Positions 14,736 to 22,912 of a DNA stretch of 28,648 bases are shown here, piece by piece (positions within the stretch are counted from its first letter, which is position 1; each line of letters starts with the position of its first letter). Source of the DNA: JARLFX01 sp036404255 (GTDB lineage: Bacteria; Acidobacteriota; Terriglobia; Terriglobales; Acidobacteriaceae); the NCBI GenBank assembly GCA_036404255.1, contig DASWOP010000162.1, forward strand, positions 1 through 28,648, given 5' to 3'. Position numbers and translations under genes: made by a program. The notes below the pieces were generated by a model. It did not search any database and was not told the DNA's origin. It was given only the letters and a program-made list of their open reading frames with translations.

Positions 14736-17700
14736 ATGATAGAGAAGCCCGTTTTTTATGATCCCCAACGAAAGCGCTGGAAGCGGTTTCGCCGCGTCAC
14801 CGACCTCACGGCCGTCGGCGCGTCTATCATCTTCATTCTCTTTGTCGTGCGCGTTCTGCAGACGCATCCCCTGAAAGAGCTTCTGCTCCCCACGCAGAAG
14901 TTCAACTACCGCGCCGTCAAGGATGAAAATCCGAAGAAGCTCCACCGCGCCCCCCATCGCAAGACGGACAAGAAGCCCTCTGAAATCCAGCTGAACTCCG
15001 GCGAAGGCGTGCGCGCCGCCTACTACGTCGATTGGGACGCAGCAAGCTACTCCTCGCTCAAGCAGCACATCTCGCAGATTGATATCCTCTTTCCGGAATG
15101 GCTCCACGTCGTCTCGCCCGATGGCGGCCTCATCTCCTACACCATCGACAATCGCCCCTTCCCGGTCGTCGATCGCAACGGCGTCCACGATGTCGACCAT
15201 CAGAATAAGGTCATCAAGACCATCACCAACGCCAGGGTCGACACCGAAATTTTCCCGCTGGTCAATAATTATGACCCGGTCAAGGGCATGTTCCTGCCCG
15301 GCGTAGGCGACTTTCTCTCCAGCGCCGATGCGCGCGCCAACTTCATCCGCCAGGTCGACCGTTTTCTCGCGGAGAACCCCAGATACCACGGCCTCTCCGT
15401 CGATTTTGAGGAGATCCCCCTCGCCGCTCAGCCTGGCTACAAGCTGCTGCTGCAGGCGCTCTACTCAGACTTCCACGCACGCCATCTGCGCCTCTATATC
15501 AACACGCCCGTCGGCGACAATGACTACGACATCAAGTTCATGGCAGCCAACTCAGACGGTCTGCTCATGATGAACTACGACGCGCACTCGGCAGAGGGCG
15601 GGCCAGGCGCCATCGCCCCGCAGAAGTGGTTTGTAGACAATCTCAAGCTCATTCTCAAGGATGTTCCCAAAGAGAAGCTCATCTGCGCCATCGGCAGCTA
15701 TGGCTACGACTGGACCATGCCGCTTCCGCCGCATCCTGACCCCAAACATCCCCACAGAAAGATCAAGTTCGATTCCAACAAGGTTCTGAGCGCCAACAAT
15801 CTCTCCACCCAGGAAGCCTGGCAGGAAGCCTCCGACTCCGAGGCCGAGATCTCGCTCGATCCCAAGACCCTCAACCCCCATTTCGCCTACGACGATAACG
15901 ATGCCCACGTCCGCCATCAGGTCTGGATGCTGGATGCCGTCACCGTCATGAACGAGATGCGTGCCGCCCGCGACCTCGGCATCCAGACCTTCGCCCTCTG
16001 GCGTCTCGGCTCAGAGGATCAATCGCTCTGGAAGATCTGGGATAAGCCTCAGGCCGCCGACCCCGACAACGACCTCAACGTCATTCCTCCCGGTGCGGAC
16101 GTTGATACCGAAGGAGACGGCGATATCCTCCGCGTCGTCAAGCGTCCTCAGGTCGGCCAGCGCACGGTGGAGATGGATGATGCGGACAACTTCGCGGTCG
16201 ACGAGACCATGGTCAAGTATCCGCTCTCCTACACCCTCCAGCAGTACGGATACGACCCCAAACGCGTCGCCATCACCTTTGATGACGGCCCGGACCCAAC
16301 CTGGACCCCGCTCATCCTCGACATCCTCAAAAAGTACGGCGTTAAAGCCACCTTCCTCCTGATCGGCGAGACCGCAGAAAACAATGTCGAGCTCATGCGC
16401 CGCATTATCCGCGAAGGCCATGAGATCGGCAACCACACCTTCACCCATCCAGACATCAGCGAAATCTCTAACCGCCAGATGGAGGTGCAGCTCAACCTCA
16501 CCGAGCGCCTCTTCGCCGCCAAGCTTGGGGTGGAGCCCGTCTACTTCCGCCCACCCTACTCCATCGATCAGGAGCCCGATACCAACGACCAGGCGGAGCC
16601 CGTAGACCGCGTACAGCAGATGGGCTACATCATCCTCGGCAACAAGATCGATACCGACGACTGGGACGAGCATCCCCGCAAGACGCCGCAGGAGATCACT
16701 GACTCCGTCTTCGCGCAGATCGCTGCAATGAAGGATAGGCCGTGGATGCGCGGCTCCATCATCCTCATGCACGATGGCGGCGGCAACCGTCAGCCCACCG
16801 TAGACGCGCTCCCTTTCCTCATCCAGGCTCTGCGCGCCCGCGGCTACCAGATCGTCCCCGTCTGCGAGCTCCTCGGCAAGACCCGTGCCGATACCATGCC
16901 GCCGCTCACCACGCGGCAGCGCTGGCAGGCACACGTTGACTCTCTCGCCTTCTCCGGCCTTGCCTTCTTCAATCACTTCGTCATCGCCGTCTTCTACGTC
17001 GGTGACGTTCTGATGAGCCTGCGCCTCATCCTCATTGGCCTCTTCGCTGTCATCGACCGCTTCCGCAAGCGCAAAAACTTCGCCGGGCCGGACTATCATC
17101 CCAGCGTCGCCGTCCTCATCCCCGCCTACAACGAGGAGAAGGTCATCGTCCGCACCATCCGCTCGGTCATGATGTCCTCCTACAAGAACATCCGCATCAT
17201 TGTGATTGACGATGGTTCCAAAGACGCCACTGCCGAAGTCGCCCGCGCCGCCTACCCGGAAGAGATCGCCAGCGGCCGCCTGCTCGTCCTCACCAAGCCC
17301 AACGCTGGCAAAGCAGAGGCCCTCAACTACGCGCTCAATTACTTTGACGACGACATTTATGTCGGCATCGACGCAGACACCGTCATCGCGCACGACGCCG
17401 TCGCCCGCCTCGTCCCCCACTTTGCCAACCCTGCCATCGGAGCCGTCGCCGGCAATGCCAAGGTAGGGAACCGCGTCAACCTCTGGACGCGCTGGCAGGC
17501 CCTCGAATACATCACCTCGCAGAACTTCGAGCGCCGTGCCCTGGATCTCTTTGACGTCGTTATGGTCGTTCCAGGCGCCATCGGCGCCTGGCGCACCGCG
17601 CTCGTGAAGAAAGCCGGCGGTTATGCTGCCGATACCGTCGCCGAAGACGCCGACCTCACCATGAACCTGCTGGAGCAGGGCTACTCCGTCATCTACGAAG

Positions 17701-18254
17701 ATCAGGCGCTTGCATTCACTGAAGCCCCCATCAACGCGGACGGCCTCAAGCGCCAGCGCTTCCGCTGGTCCTTTGGCATGCTGCAGGCCATCTTCAAGCA
17801 CCGCGGAGCCATTGCGCGCCACCGCGCCATGGGGCTCTTCGCCTTGCCCAACATCCTCATCTTCCAGATCCTGCTGCCCTTGCTCTCGCCCTTCATCGAT
17901 CTCTTCTTCCTCGCGGGCATCGTGCAGTACTTCGTAGACCGCCACTTCCACCCGGAGGCCGCTAGCGCCGCCAGCCTCTACAAGCTGCTGTCGTTCTTCC
18001 TCGCCTTTCTGCTGATTGATTTCGCCGCCTCCGCGCTGGCCTTCTCGCTGGAGCGCAAGCACCCAGCCAGCAAGGGCGATGCGTGGCTTCTGGCGCACAT
18101 CTGGCTGCAGCGCTTCACCTACCGCCAGGTCTTCTCCATCGTCCTCTTCAAGACGCTAAAGCGCGCCATAGACGGCAAGCCCTTCAGTTGGGACAAGCTG
18201 GAGCGCACCGCCCACATGTCCGAATCCACTGACAACATCACCCGCGGTTCCTAG
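14736..18254 (+). CDS. GH18-like / NodB deacetylase / GT2 synthase fusion protein
   Basis: Three enzyme domains lie in one 1172-residue inner-membrane protein. After one N-terminal helix (about 27-42) comes a GH18-type glycosidase-like region (about 92-440) with YHGLSVDFEEIP, whose D223/E225 fit the catalytic DxE. A NodB polysaccharide deacetylase follows (about 505-715) with TFDDGPD (514-520), metal-binding HTFTH (567-571), RPPYS (605-609) and LMHD (677-680). After helices at about 738-775, a processive GT2 synthase (about 785-1030) has PAYNEE, DDGSKD, DAD (879-881), EDAD (970-973) and QRFRW (1007-1011), then C-terminal helices. This combines functions split between PgaB (deacetylase plus glycosidase) and PgaC (synthase) in PNAG systems, so I infer synthesis and trimming of an N-acetylhexosamine polymer. 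The ribosome site at ATG 14736 is weak. Confidence 0.9.
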   Translation: MIEKPVFYDPQRKRWKRFRRVTDLTAVGASIIFILFVVRVLQTHPLKELLLPTQKFNYRAVKDENPKKLHRAPHRKTDKKPSEIQLNSGEGVRAAYYVDWDAASYSSLKQHISQIDILFPEWLHVVSPDGGLISYTIDNRPFPVVDRNGVHDVDHQNKVIKTITNARVDTEIFPLVNNYDPVKGMFLPGVGDFLSSADARANFIRQVDRFLAENPRYHGLSVDFEEIPLAAQPGYKLLLQALYSDFHARHLRLYINTPVGDNDYDIKFMAANSDGLLMMNYDAHSAEGGPGAIAPQKWFVDNLKLILKDVPKEKLICAIGSYGYDWTMPLPPHPDPKHPHRKIKFDSNKVLSANNLSTQEAWQEASDSEAEISLDPKTLNPHFAYDDNDAHVRHQVWMLDAVTVMNEMRAARDLGIQTFALWRLGSEDQSLWKIWDKPQAADPDNDLNVIPPGADVDTEGDGDILRVVKRPQVGQRTVEMDDADNFAVDETMVKYPLSYTLQQYGYDPKRVAITFDDGPDPTWTPLILDILKKYGVKATFLLIGETAENNVELMRRIIREGHEIGNHTFTHPDISEISNRQMEVQLNLTERLFAAKLGVEPVYFRPPYSIDQEPDTNDQAEPVDRVQQMGYIILGNKIDTDDWDEHPRKTPQEITDSVFAQIAAMKDRPWMRGSIILMHDGGGNRQPTVDALPFLIQALRARGYQIVPVCELLGKTRADTMPPLTTRQRWQAHVDSLAFSGLAFFNHFVIAVFYVGDVLMSLRLILIGLFAVIDRFRKRKNFAGPDYHPSVAVLIPAYNEEKVIVRTIRSVMMSSYKNIRIIVIDDGSKDATAEVARAAYPEEIASGRLLVLTKPNAGKAEALNYALNYFDDDIYVGIDADTVIAHDAVARLVPHFANPAIGAVAGNAKVGNRVNLWTRWQALEYITSQNFERRALDLFDVVMVVPGAIGAWRTALVKKAGGYAADTVAEDADLTMNLLEQGYSVIYEDQALAFTEAPINADGLKRQRFRWSFGMLQAIFKHRGAIARHRAMGLFALPNILIFQILLPLLSPFIDLFFLAGIVQYFVDRHFHPEAASAASLYKLLSFFLAFLLIDFAASALAFSLERKHPASKGDAWLLAHIWLQRFTYRQVFSIVLFKTLKRAIDGKPFSWDKLERTAHMSESTDNITRGS

Positions 18255-18315
18255 TGTGATGTCAGAAGTTCGTTGAACAAATCAGCAGGGTTGCCGTGTT
18301 GCAAATCCTTGAAAA

Positions 18316-18342
18316 GCAGATCTTCGCTGCTCGCAATGACAG
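18316..18342 (-). repeat. Inverted, diverged copy of the TGTCATT...GCGAAGA repeat
   Basis: Read on the minus strand the segment gives TGTCATTGCGAGCAGCGAAG followed by ATCTGC, matching the units at 1673-1700 and 12335-12361 with a few changes. It lies after the fusion gene and before its terminator. Confidence 0.7.
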
Positions 18343-18387
18343 AGCATATGGAGTGAACTTCTGACTCAGGACCGGCGTTCTCCTCCC

Positions 18388-18427
18388 AAACAAAAAGGCC
18401 ACGGCAAATGCCGTGGCCTTTTTGTTT
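18388..18427. terminator. Strong bidirectional terminator
   Basis: Perfect 18-bp arms AAACAAAAAGGCCACGGC and GCCGTGGCCTTTTTGTTT surround the loop AAAT. The hairpin separates the convergent fusion gene (plus) and barrel gene (minus) and provides T-tracts for both. Confidence 0.93.
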
Positions 18428-18440
18428 CTGTAAAAACTCT

Positions 18441-18983
18441 TTAGTGGAACCGGTACGCAACCCCGGCCGATATGACTCCCGGGTGCAGACCGTGCGGTGG
18501 GAAGCTCAACCAGGACTGTGCCTCATAGTCCACGACTCGCACATTCAGATACGGCTTGATCCGAATATCCATACCGCCGCCAAACGAATACATATTGTAA
18601 GCAAGGTTCGCGCTATTATGCGCATATTGGAAGACGCCGCGGCCCACCAGGAACTTCACGTACGGATTGAAGCGTCCCTTCACGTGCCACACATAGCGCG
18701 GCCCGATCTGGTAGGTCTTCTCGTACAGGTTCTCATTGGAGGGGTCGCTGCCTTCTTTTATGTAACGGAAATTGAATTCCGCGCCAATATGCTCACGGAA
18801 GTCGAAGGTTGTGTAGATGTACGGCCCATAGAAGTGGTGCGGGCTGTAATCCGGGTTTCCACCAGCGTATCCGCCACCCACCTGCAGTTCGCCGGCCCGC
18901 GTTTGAGTCGGCATTTCCTGGGCGCGCAGCAGTGGTGTCACGGTGGCCGTCAGGCAAAGCAGCATGAGTATTCTCTTCAGCAC
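18441..18983 (-). CDS. Outer-membrane beta-barrel protein
   Basis: The 180-residue protein has a signal peptide (MLKRILMLLCLTATVTPLLRAQ) and repeated amphipathic strands (ELQVGGGYAGG, YIYTTFDFREHIGAEFNFRYI, YQIGPRYVWHV, FNPYVKFLVGRGVF, YSFGGGMDIRI, LNVRVVDYEAQSW, ISAGVAYRFH), typical of an eight-stranded OmpA/opacity-type barrel. The start codon is GTG at 18983, supported by GAGGAGAG about 6-7 nt upstream. It is the last gene of a same-strand run after the M48-like gene (108 bp gap). It resembles the barrel at 9673-10257 in size and closing strands. No binding or transport role can be read from the sequence. Confidence 0.8.
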   Translation of the reverse strand: MLKRILMLLCLTATVTPLLRAQEMPTQTRAGELQVGGGYAGGNPDYSPHHFYGPYIYTTFDFREHIGAEFNFRYIKEGSDPSNENLYEKTYQIGPRYVWHVKGRFNPYVKFLVGRGVFQYAHNSANLAYNMYSFGGGMDIRIKPYLNVRVVDYEAQSWLSFPPHGLHPGVISAGVAYRFH

Positions 18984-19091
18984 AAGCGACTCTCCTCGTA
19001 GTTCAACTCGCTCTGTTGAACGTCCGGGCCACGCAGCCCCATCCGTTCCGTCCAGCGTTCATCCAACATCAAAGCTCTGTTGCCTCGGGAC

Positions 19092-21008
19092 CTACTGTCC
19101 CGGAGGTGTTGCCGCAGCCGGTGCCGTTGCTGGTGCCGTCTGGTCCGCCGGAGCAGTACCGGCTGGCGCCGTTGCCGGTGCCGCCTGATCTGCCGGTGTT
19201 GCCGTTCCCGTCGCCGGTGCAGCAGCCGCTGGGGCCGCCTGATCTGCTGGTGCTGCAGCTCCCGCCGGTGCCGCTGCCGGAGCAACAGGCGCCACGTAGT
19301 ACGAAAGCTTCAGGTAGACCGGTGTCACTTCAAACGGCATCTTGTCACGCTCGCTCAACAGTGGTTCATAGCGGGCATGCAGTTGTACGACCTGATCCGT
19401 CCATGAATCCACCTTCAGGAAGCTGGAAAGCGGCATCGCTGCATTTTGAGTCAGGTCTTTCATATCCAGCTTGCCGCCCTTTGGAATCAGCGCGCCCATC
19501 CAGAACTGGTAATCTTTCTCGTTCTTGATCAGCGGATCGCCAATGATTGCCTCATTCAGCGACTTCAATGGCTTCACCCGTACTGCAAGCTGTTGCAGAT
19601 ACAGTCCGGGGTAGTTCAGCTTATCTTTGAACTCCGAGCCATTCAGCAGGTCCAGAGCCTTCTTGGCAGCAGCTTCGTTGTCGGAATCCGTATGATGCAT
19701 CGGAATCCGCTGGAATGCCACCTTGTCCGGGAAGAGCAGCCGGTCATTGAAGGCAAACTTGGTATCCAGCCGGTGGCCAAGCAGTACATGCGCCACTTCA
19801 AACGAGATGAACGTCGCCAGATTGGCCAGCGGTGCTGCCGGATCAGTGGTCTGCACGGCCAGCGTATCGACCAGCCCCTTGCTCAGCAGGATGGTGTTGC
19901 CAATCGCCAATGACTCCAGCGGCTCGGTCAGCAGGATGCGGCACTTCAGCGGTACTGACGTGTCGATCTTGTTCTCGATCACAACGTTGTTGGCAATGTC
20001 GGCGCACGTCTTGTCAAAGTCGCTCGGCGCATCCAGCAGGCCAGCTTCAAACAGCCGCTCGATCACGTTGTCTTCCGCCTGCTGCACCCACGCACGCTGT
20101 GCGCCCAGCGGACTCACATCCTGCGCGTCCTGGCTCACGTCCTGAGCATTCTCAACCTGTACGGAGGTATTCTCGCCTTCGCCCGGTTGCACCTTCAGCA
20201 CATAGCCCCATACATGGCCTACGGCCTTGGTGGCTACAGAGTGTTCCTTATCCGCGGCCTGGGTCTCTTCCACGTAGAACGCAGACGGCAGCCACAGTCC
20301 CGGCTGCACATTGGTGCGCCAGCTGTCGAAGTGCATGTTGTGGGCGTCCACGGTATCGCCGTTCTGCGTACCGTTGAAGCGGACAACGTTGCCATCCTGC
20401 TCTTCAATGTAGATACGGCCCCAGAATCCGCCCTTGTTGAGGTTCTTCTTTGGGGTTACGTCAAACAGGCTGACCCGCACGCTGCCCAGAAAATCGCGGC
20501 GGATGAACATGAAGTCATAGTGCTGGCGATCAAACTTCGTCGAATCCAGCAGGATCATGCGCGTGAAGCCAACGCCGTTGAAGTGGTATTTGAAGATGCC
20601 TTGAACGTTTGTAATCTTGTCCAGAGTATTCTTGAAAAAACCTTTGCCGCCGCCAGCTGTCGGGGTGATGTCGTAGTCTTCCTTGCCTACGACCTTGCCG
20701 AAGTCCACACGCTGCAACAGGTGCAGGTCCTTCAGCGGAACCTGCTGCAGGGCCTTGTCCGGCTTCATCTCCTGCAGCGTTACCTCCACCAGCGGCCGCC
20801 GCTCGCGGATCGTCTTGACCGTTTCCTTCTCGCGCACGATGGCCCGGTCAATCAGGGCGTTCTGCGCTGCCGTCGGCTTGTGGCCAGACATGTAGGGGTC
20901 TTTTGGCTTCTTCTTGAGCAGCTTCGGCATCCCTATGGCATGCGCCGGCACACAGGAAGCCACAACGGCAAGCAGAACAACTCCGGCAAAGTATTTACGC
21001 AAACTCAT
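19092..21008 (-). CDS. Exported M48-like protein with degenerate HExxH (FEVAH)
   Basis: The signal peptide (MSLRKYFAGVVLLAVVASCVPAHA) indicates export. Residues about 60-280 are mostly beta and unrecognised. Residues about 360-455 look like an M48 metalloprotease domain: NTILLSKGLVDTL, then ATFISFEVAHVLLGH, then HTDSDNEAAAKKALDLL, corresponding to the strand, HExxH helix and third-ligand helix of M48. However, the first histidine is phenylalanine (FEVAH, residues 403-407), so normal zinc binding and proteolysis are doubtful. From about 577 to 638 the tail is Ala/Pro-rich with three PADQ units. ATG 21008 is chosen because AGGAG lies 8 nt upstream; an in-frame TTG at 21014 is too close to it. 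Neighbours on the same strand are a TonB-type gene upstream and a barrel gene downstream. Confidence 0.78.
   Translation of the reverse strand: MSLRKYFAGVVLLAVVASCVPAHAIGMPKLLKKKPKDPYMSGHKPTAAQNALIDRAIVREKETVKTIRERRPLVEVTLQEMKPDKALQQVPLKDLHLLQRVDFGKVVGKEDYDITPTAGGGKGFFKNTLDKITNVQGIFKYHFNGVGFTRMILLDSTKFDRQHYDFMFIRRDFLGSVRVSLFDVTPKKNLNKGGFWGRIYIEEQDGNVVRFNGTQNGDTVDAHNMHFDSWRTNVQPGLWLPSAFYVEETQAADKEHSVATKAVGHVWGYVLKVQPGEGENTSVQVENAQDVSQDAQDVSPLGAQRAWVQQAEDNVIERLFEAGLLDAPSDFDKTCADIANNVVIENKIDTSVPLKCRILLTEPLESLAIGNTILLSKGLVDTLAVQTTDPAAPLANLATFISFEVAHVLLGHRLDTKFAFNDRLLFPDKVAFQRIPMHHTDSDNEAAAKKALDLLNGSEFKDKLNYPGLYLQQLAVRVKPLKSLNEAIIGDPLIKNEKDYQFWMGALIPKGGKLDMKDLTQNAAMPLSSFLKVDSWTDQVVQLHARYEPLLSERDKMPFEVTPVYLKLSYYVAPVAPAAAPAGAAAPADQAAPAAAAPATGTATPADQAAPATAPAGTAPADQTAPATAPAAATPPGQ
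19095..19280 (-). repeat. Low-complexity Ala/Pro/PADQ coding repeats
   Basis: The 3' end of the M48-like gene is built of imperfect units encoding PADQ-A/T-APA, about 15-18 residues apart, with repeated GCCGGTGCCG-type words in the DNA. Such tails often span the periplasm or cell wall and can vary in copy number. Confidence 0.65.
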
Positions 21009-21164
21009 CGTCAAGGCTCCTGTTAGTCGATCGTACAGCGCTGCAAGTGCTTATAACTTCAGAAGAAGCGCTATGAAACTGGTTAGACGTGCTTCCTGAT
21101 CTGTTGGTGTACTACAAATTTGGATGCAGATGAAACCAGAAATTTGCCGTGATATTTAGGCATT

Positions 21165-22409
21165 CTACTGCGGGCTGCACGCAAACGTTACATTAATAAC
21201 TGTGGTCAGGTCTGTTGGCTGTCCATCCACCGTAGCCGGATGGAACTGGATACCCTGCACCACCGACTGCGCTTCCTGATCTAATCCATGGCCCAATGAG
21301 CGAACAACACCCAGTATCTGCACCCCACCGCGACCCAGAAAGTTCGCCTTCACGGACACCACGCCTTCAATATGGTTCCGCTTGGCATCTTCCGTGCATC
21401 GTGCCGCCGGCTTGCTGGTTACAGCGAGTTCTTTTCGTACGCCAGAAGCAGCCGCGCGTTGCGCCTGCGTCGCCTGCGGAGTCGATACCATTGGCGCAAT
21501 ATTTACCGCGCTTGTGGTTCGTGCATGGCCCTGGCCTCCCGGAACGCCGGTTGAGAGTCCGGCAATGGAGGTTGCTGCATGCGCCCGGCCGTTGACTGAC
21601 CCGTTCGGTGCGCCTGAACCCATTGTACCTGTCAGCGATACCGGTCCGTGCCCTGTATTGCCTGCCGGCATGCCCGGAACGCCCTGGTTACCCATGTTGA
21701 TCTTCGATGTCGTCCGCGAATTCGGGTCTACCTTCAGAGGATTATTCAGCGTACCCACCATCACCGGACTCGGATGCCGGTCGTTATTCGGCACTGCCGC
21801 CGCTTGCGTCAGGTTATTCAGCAGCTTCGGTGCCGCTGGCGCATTCACCTTCCGCGGAGCAGCTGCCAGCACCGGCAACGGTACTTCCATGTGGATCTGC
21901 GGCGTCGGCGGCTTCGGCATTTCTACCTTAACCTGCTGAATCTTAGGCATTTCCAGCTTTGGCTGCTCGATCTTCGGCATTTCGACTTTTGGCGGCTCCG
22001 GGATCTTAGGCTTGGGCTTCGGCTTATCTTCCTGCTTCTTGATTGGAATCGGCTCAGTCAGCGTCGTCAGCAGCACATGCTGGTCATGCACCTTCTTCGC
22101 CGCGGCTCCAATGATGCAGATCAGAATCGCGATCACCACATTGACCGCCGTTGACGTGAACAGCGTCGCTTTGCTCTGTTCCCCTGCATTCAGTATGCCA
22201 AAGTGCGTAAAACTAACATCTTTGCCCGGCGGCAGTGTTGGCAGCGGCCGGATACCGGATGGCCGGCGGTCATTCAGGTGCAGCGACTCAGTGCCCGGAA
22301 TACCGTGGTTGCCTGAATCAGCCCGCGTCACAGACGGCGATGAACCGGTGCTTACCCCCGGCGTTTCCAGTGTTTGTGGTCTCCGTACCTCGGGGTTCCG
22401 CTCCGTCAT
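21165..22409 (-). CDS. TonB-family energy-transducing protein
   Basis: The 414-residue protein has a cytoplasmic N-terminal region of about 80 residues and one membrane helix at about 84-104 (FTSTAVNVVIAILICIIGAAA). A Pro/Lys/Glu-rich spacer with KPKPKIPEPPK and repeated (K)xEMPK words (about 118-172) follows, then a Gly/Asn/Ser-rich linker. The C-terminal TonB domain is at about 325-414 (CTEDAKRNHIEGVVSVKANF, VVRSLGHGLDQEAQSVVQGIQFHPATVDGQPTDL, TVINVTF). It would pass proton-motive energy from an ExbB/ExbD motor to outer-membrane receptors; no exbBD is in view. The long cytoplasmic N-terminus is unusual for classical TonB. Start ATG 22409 has GGGAG 5 nt upstream. The M48-like gene follows on the same strand after 156 bp. 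Confidence 0.85.
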   Translation of the reverse strand: MTERNPEVRRPQTLETPGVSTGSSPSVTRADSGNHGIPGTESLHLNDRRPSGIRPLPTLPPGKDVSFTHFGILNAGEQSKATLFTSTAVNVVIAILICIIGAAAKKVHDQHVLLTTLTEPIPIKKQEDKPKPKPKIPEPPKVEMPKIEQPKLEMPKIQQVKVEMPKPPTPQIHMEVPLPVLAAAPRKVNAPAAPKLLNNLTQAAAVPNNDRHPSPVMVGTLNNPLKVDPNSRTTSKINMGNQGVPGMPAGNTGHGPVSLTGTMGSGAPNGSVNGRAHAATSIAGLSTGVPGGQGHARTTSAVNIAPMVSTPQATQAQRAAASGVRKELAVTSKPAARCTEDAKRNHIEGVVSVKANFLGRGGVQILGVVRSLGHGLDQEAQSVVQGIQFHPATVDGQPTDLTTVINVTFACSPQ

Positions 22410-22912
22410 ACCGCTCCCGTCCTAAAAAGCTGTCTGCTGCGCTCTCGCAAAGCTCCATGGGTCAAAGCAACTGCAATGCATTCTGTGGGTTCCGTAGATA
22501 TTCGTTGTCACCTTCTGGAGTGGCGAGCGGGGAACCAGAGGTGCAGCCAGCTGAGGTTGGGCTCATCTTAGCAAATCTCCCCTCGCTTATCTCCTAAAAA
22601 ATCTCATCGCGTCCAATCTTCATTGGCAGTTCATGCCCGTTATGTGCCTAGTCTCTCCCATTTAGGAGCATTCTCAACTAACACTCTCGTTTTAAGCCCT
22701 ACCCCTTTGGTTGCAGAAAGCCCCTCCCGGGATAACCCGGCCGCGAACTTTATTCTTTTATTTTCACCACGAAAGGCCTCTCCGTCACCTGCCGGGAATC
22801 AGGATAGGTATACCCTGAGGCAGTCCCATAGACTGGCCGTGCCCTTCGGTAAATGCTTTTGCCGCAGTATCTTTGGTACAAATTCTGCTAAAACGCCTCC
22901 AGGAGCCTCCTG
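22410..22912. other. 503-bp spacer between divergent TonB-type and yetF-like genes
   Basis: No supportable gene. A 96-residue plus-strand frame (22623-22913) starts with TTG, has no ribosome site and a composition unlike a real protein. A small hairpin CCGGG-ATAA-CCCGG lies at 22727-22740. The AT content is higher than in the genes. It must contain promoters for both divergent genes, but I could not assign a convincing -10/-35 pair. Confidence 0.5.

Noticed and set aside
16011..18098. 695-residue minus-strand open frame inside the fusion gene
   Set aside because: It is the mirror of GC-rich codons of the plus-strand protein, whose motifs are intact over the whole span; its product is Asp/Glu/Gly/Val-rich with no domain.
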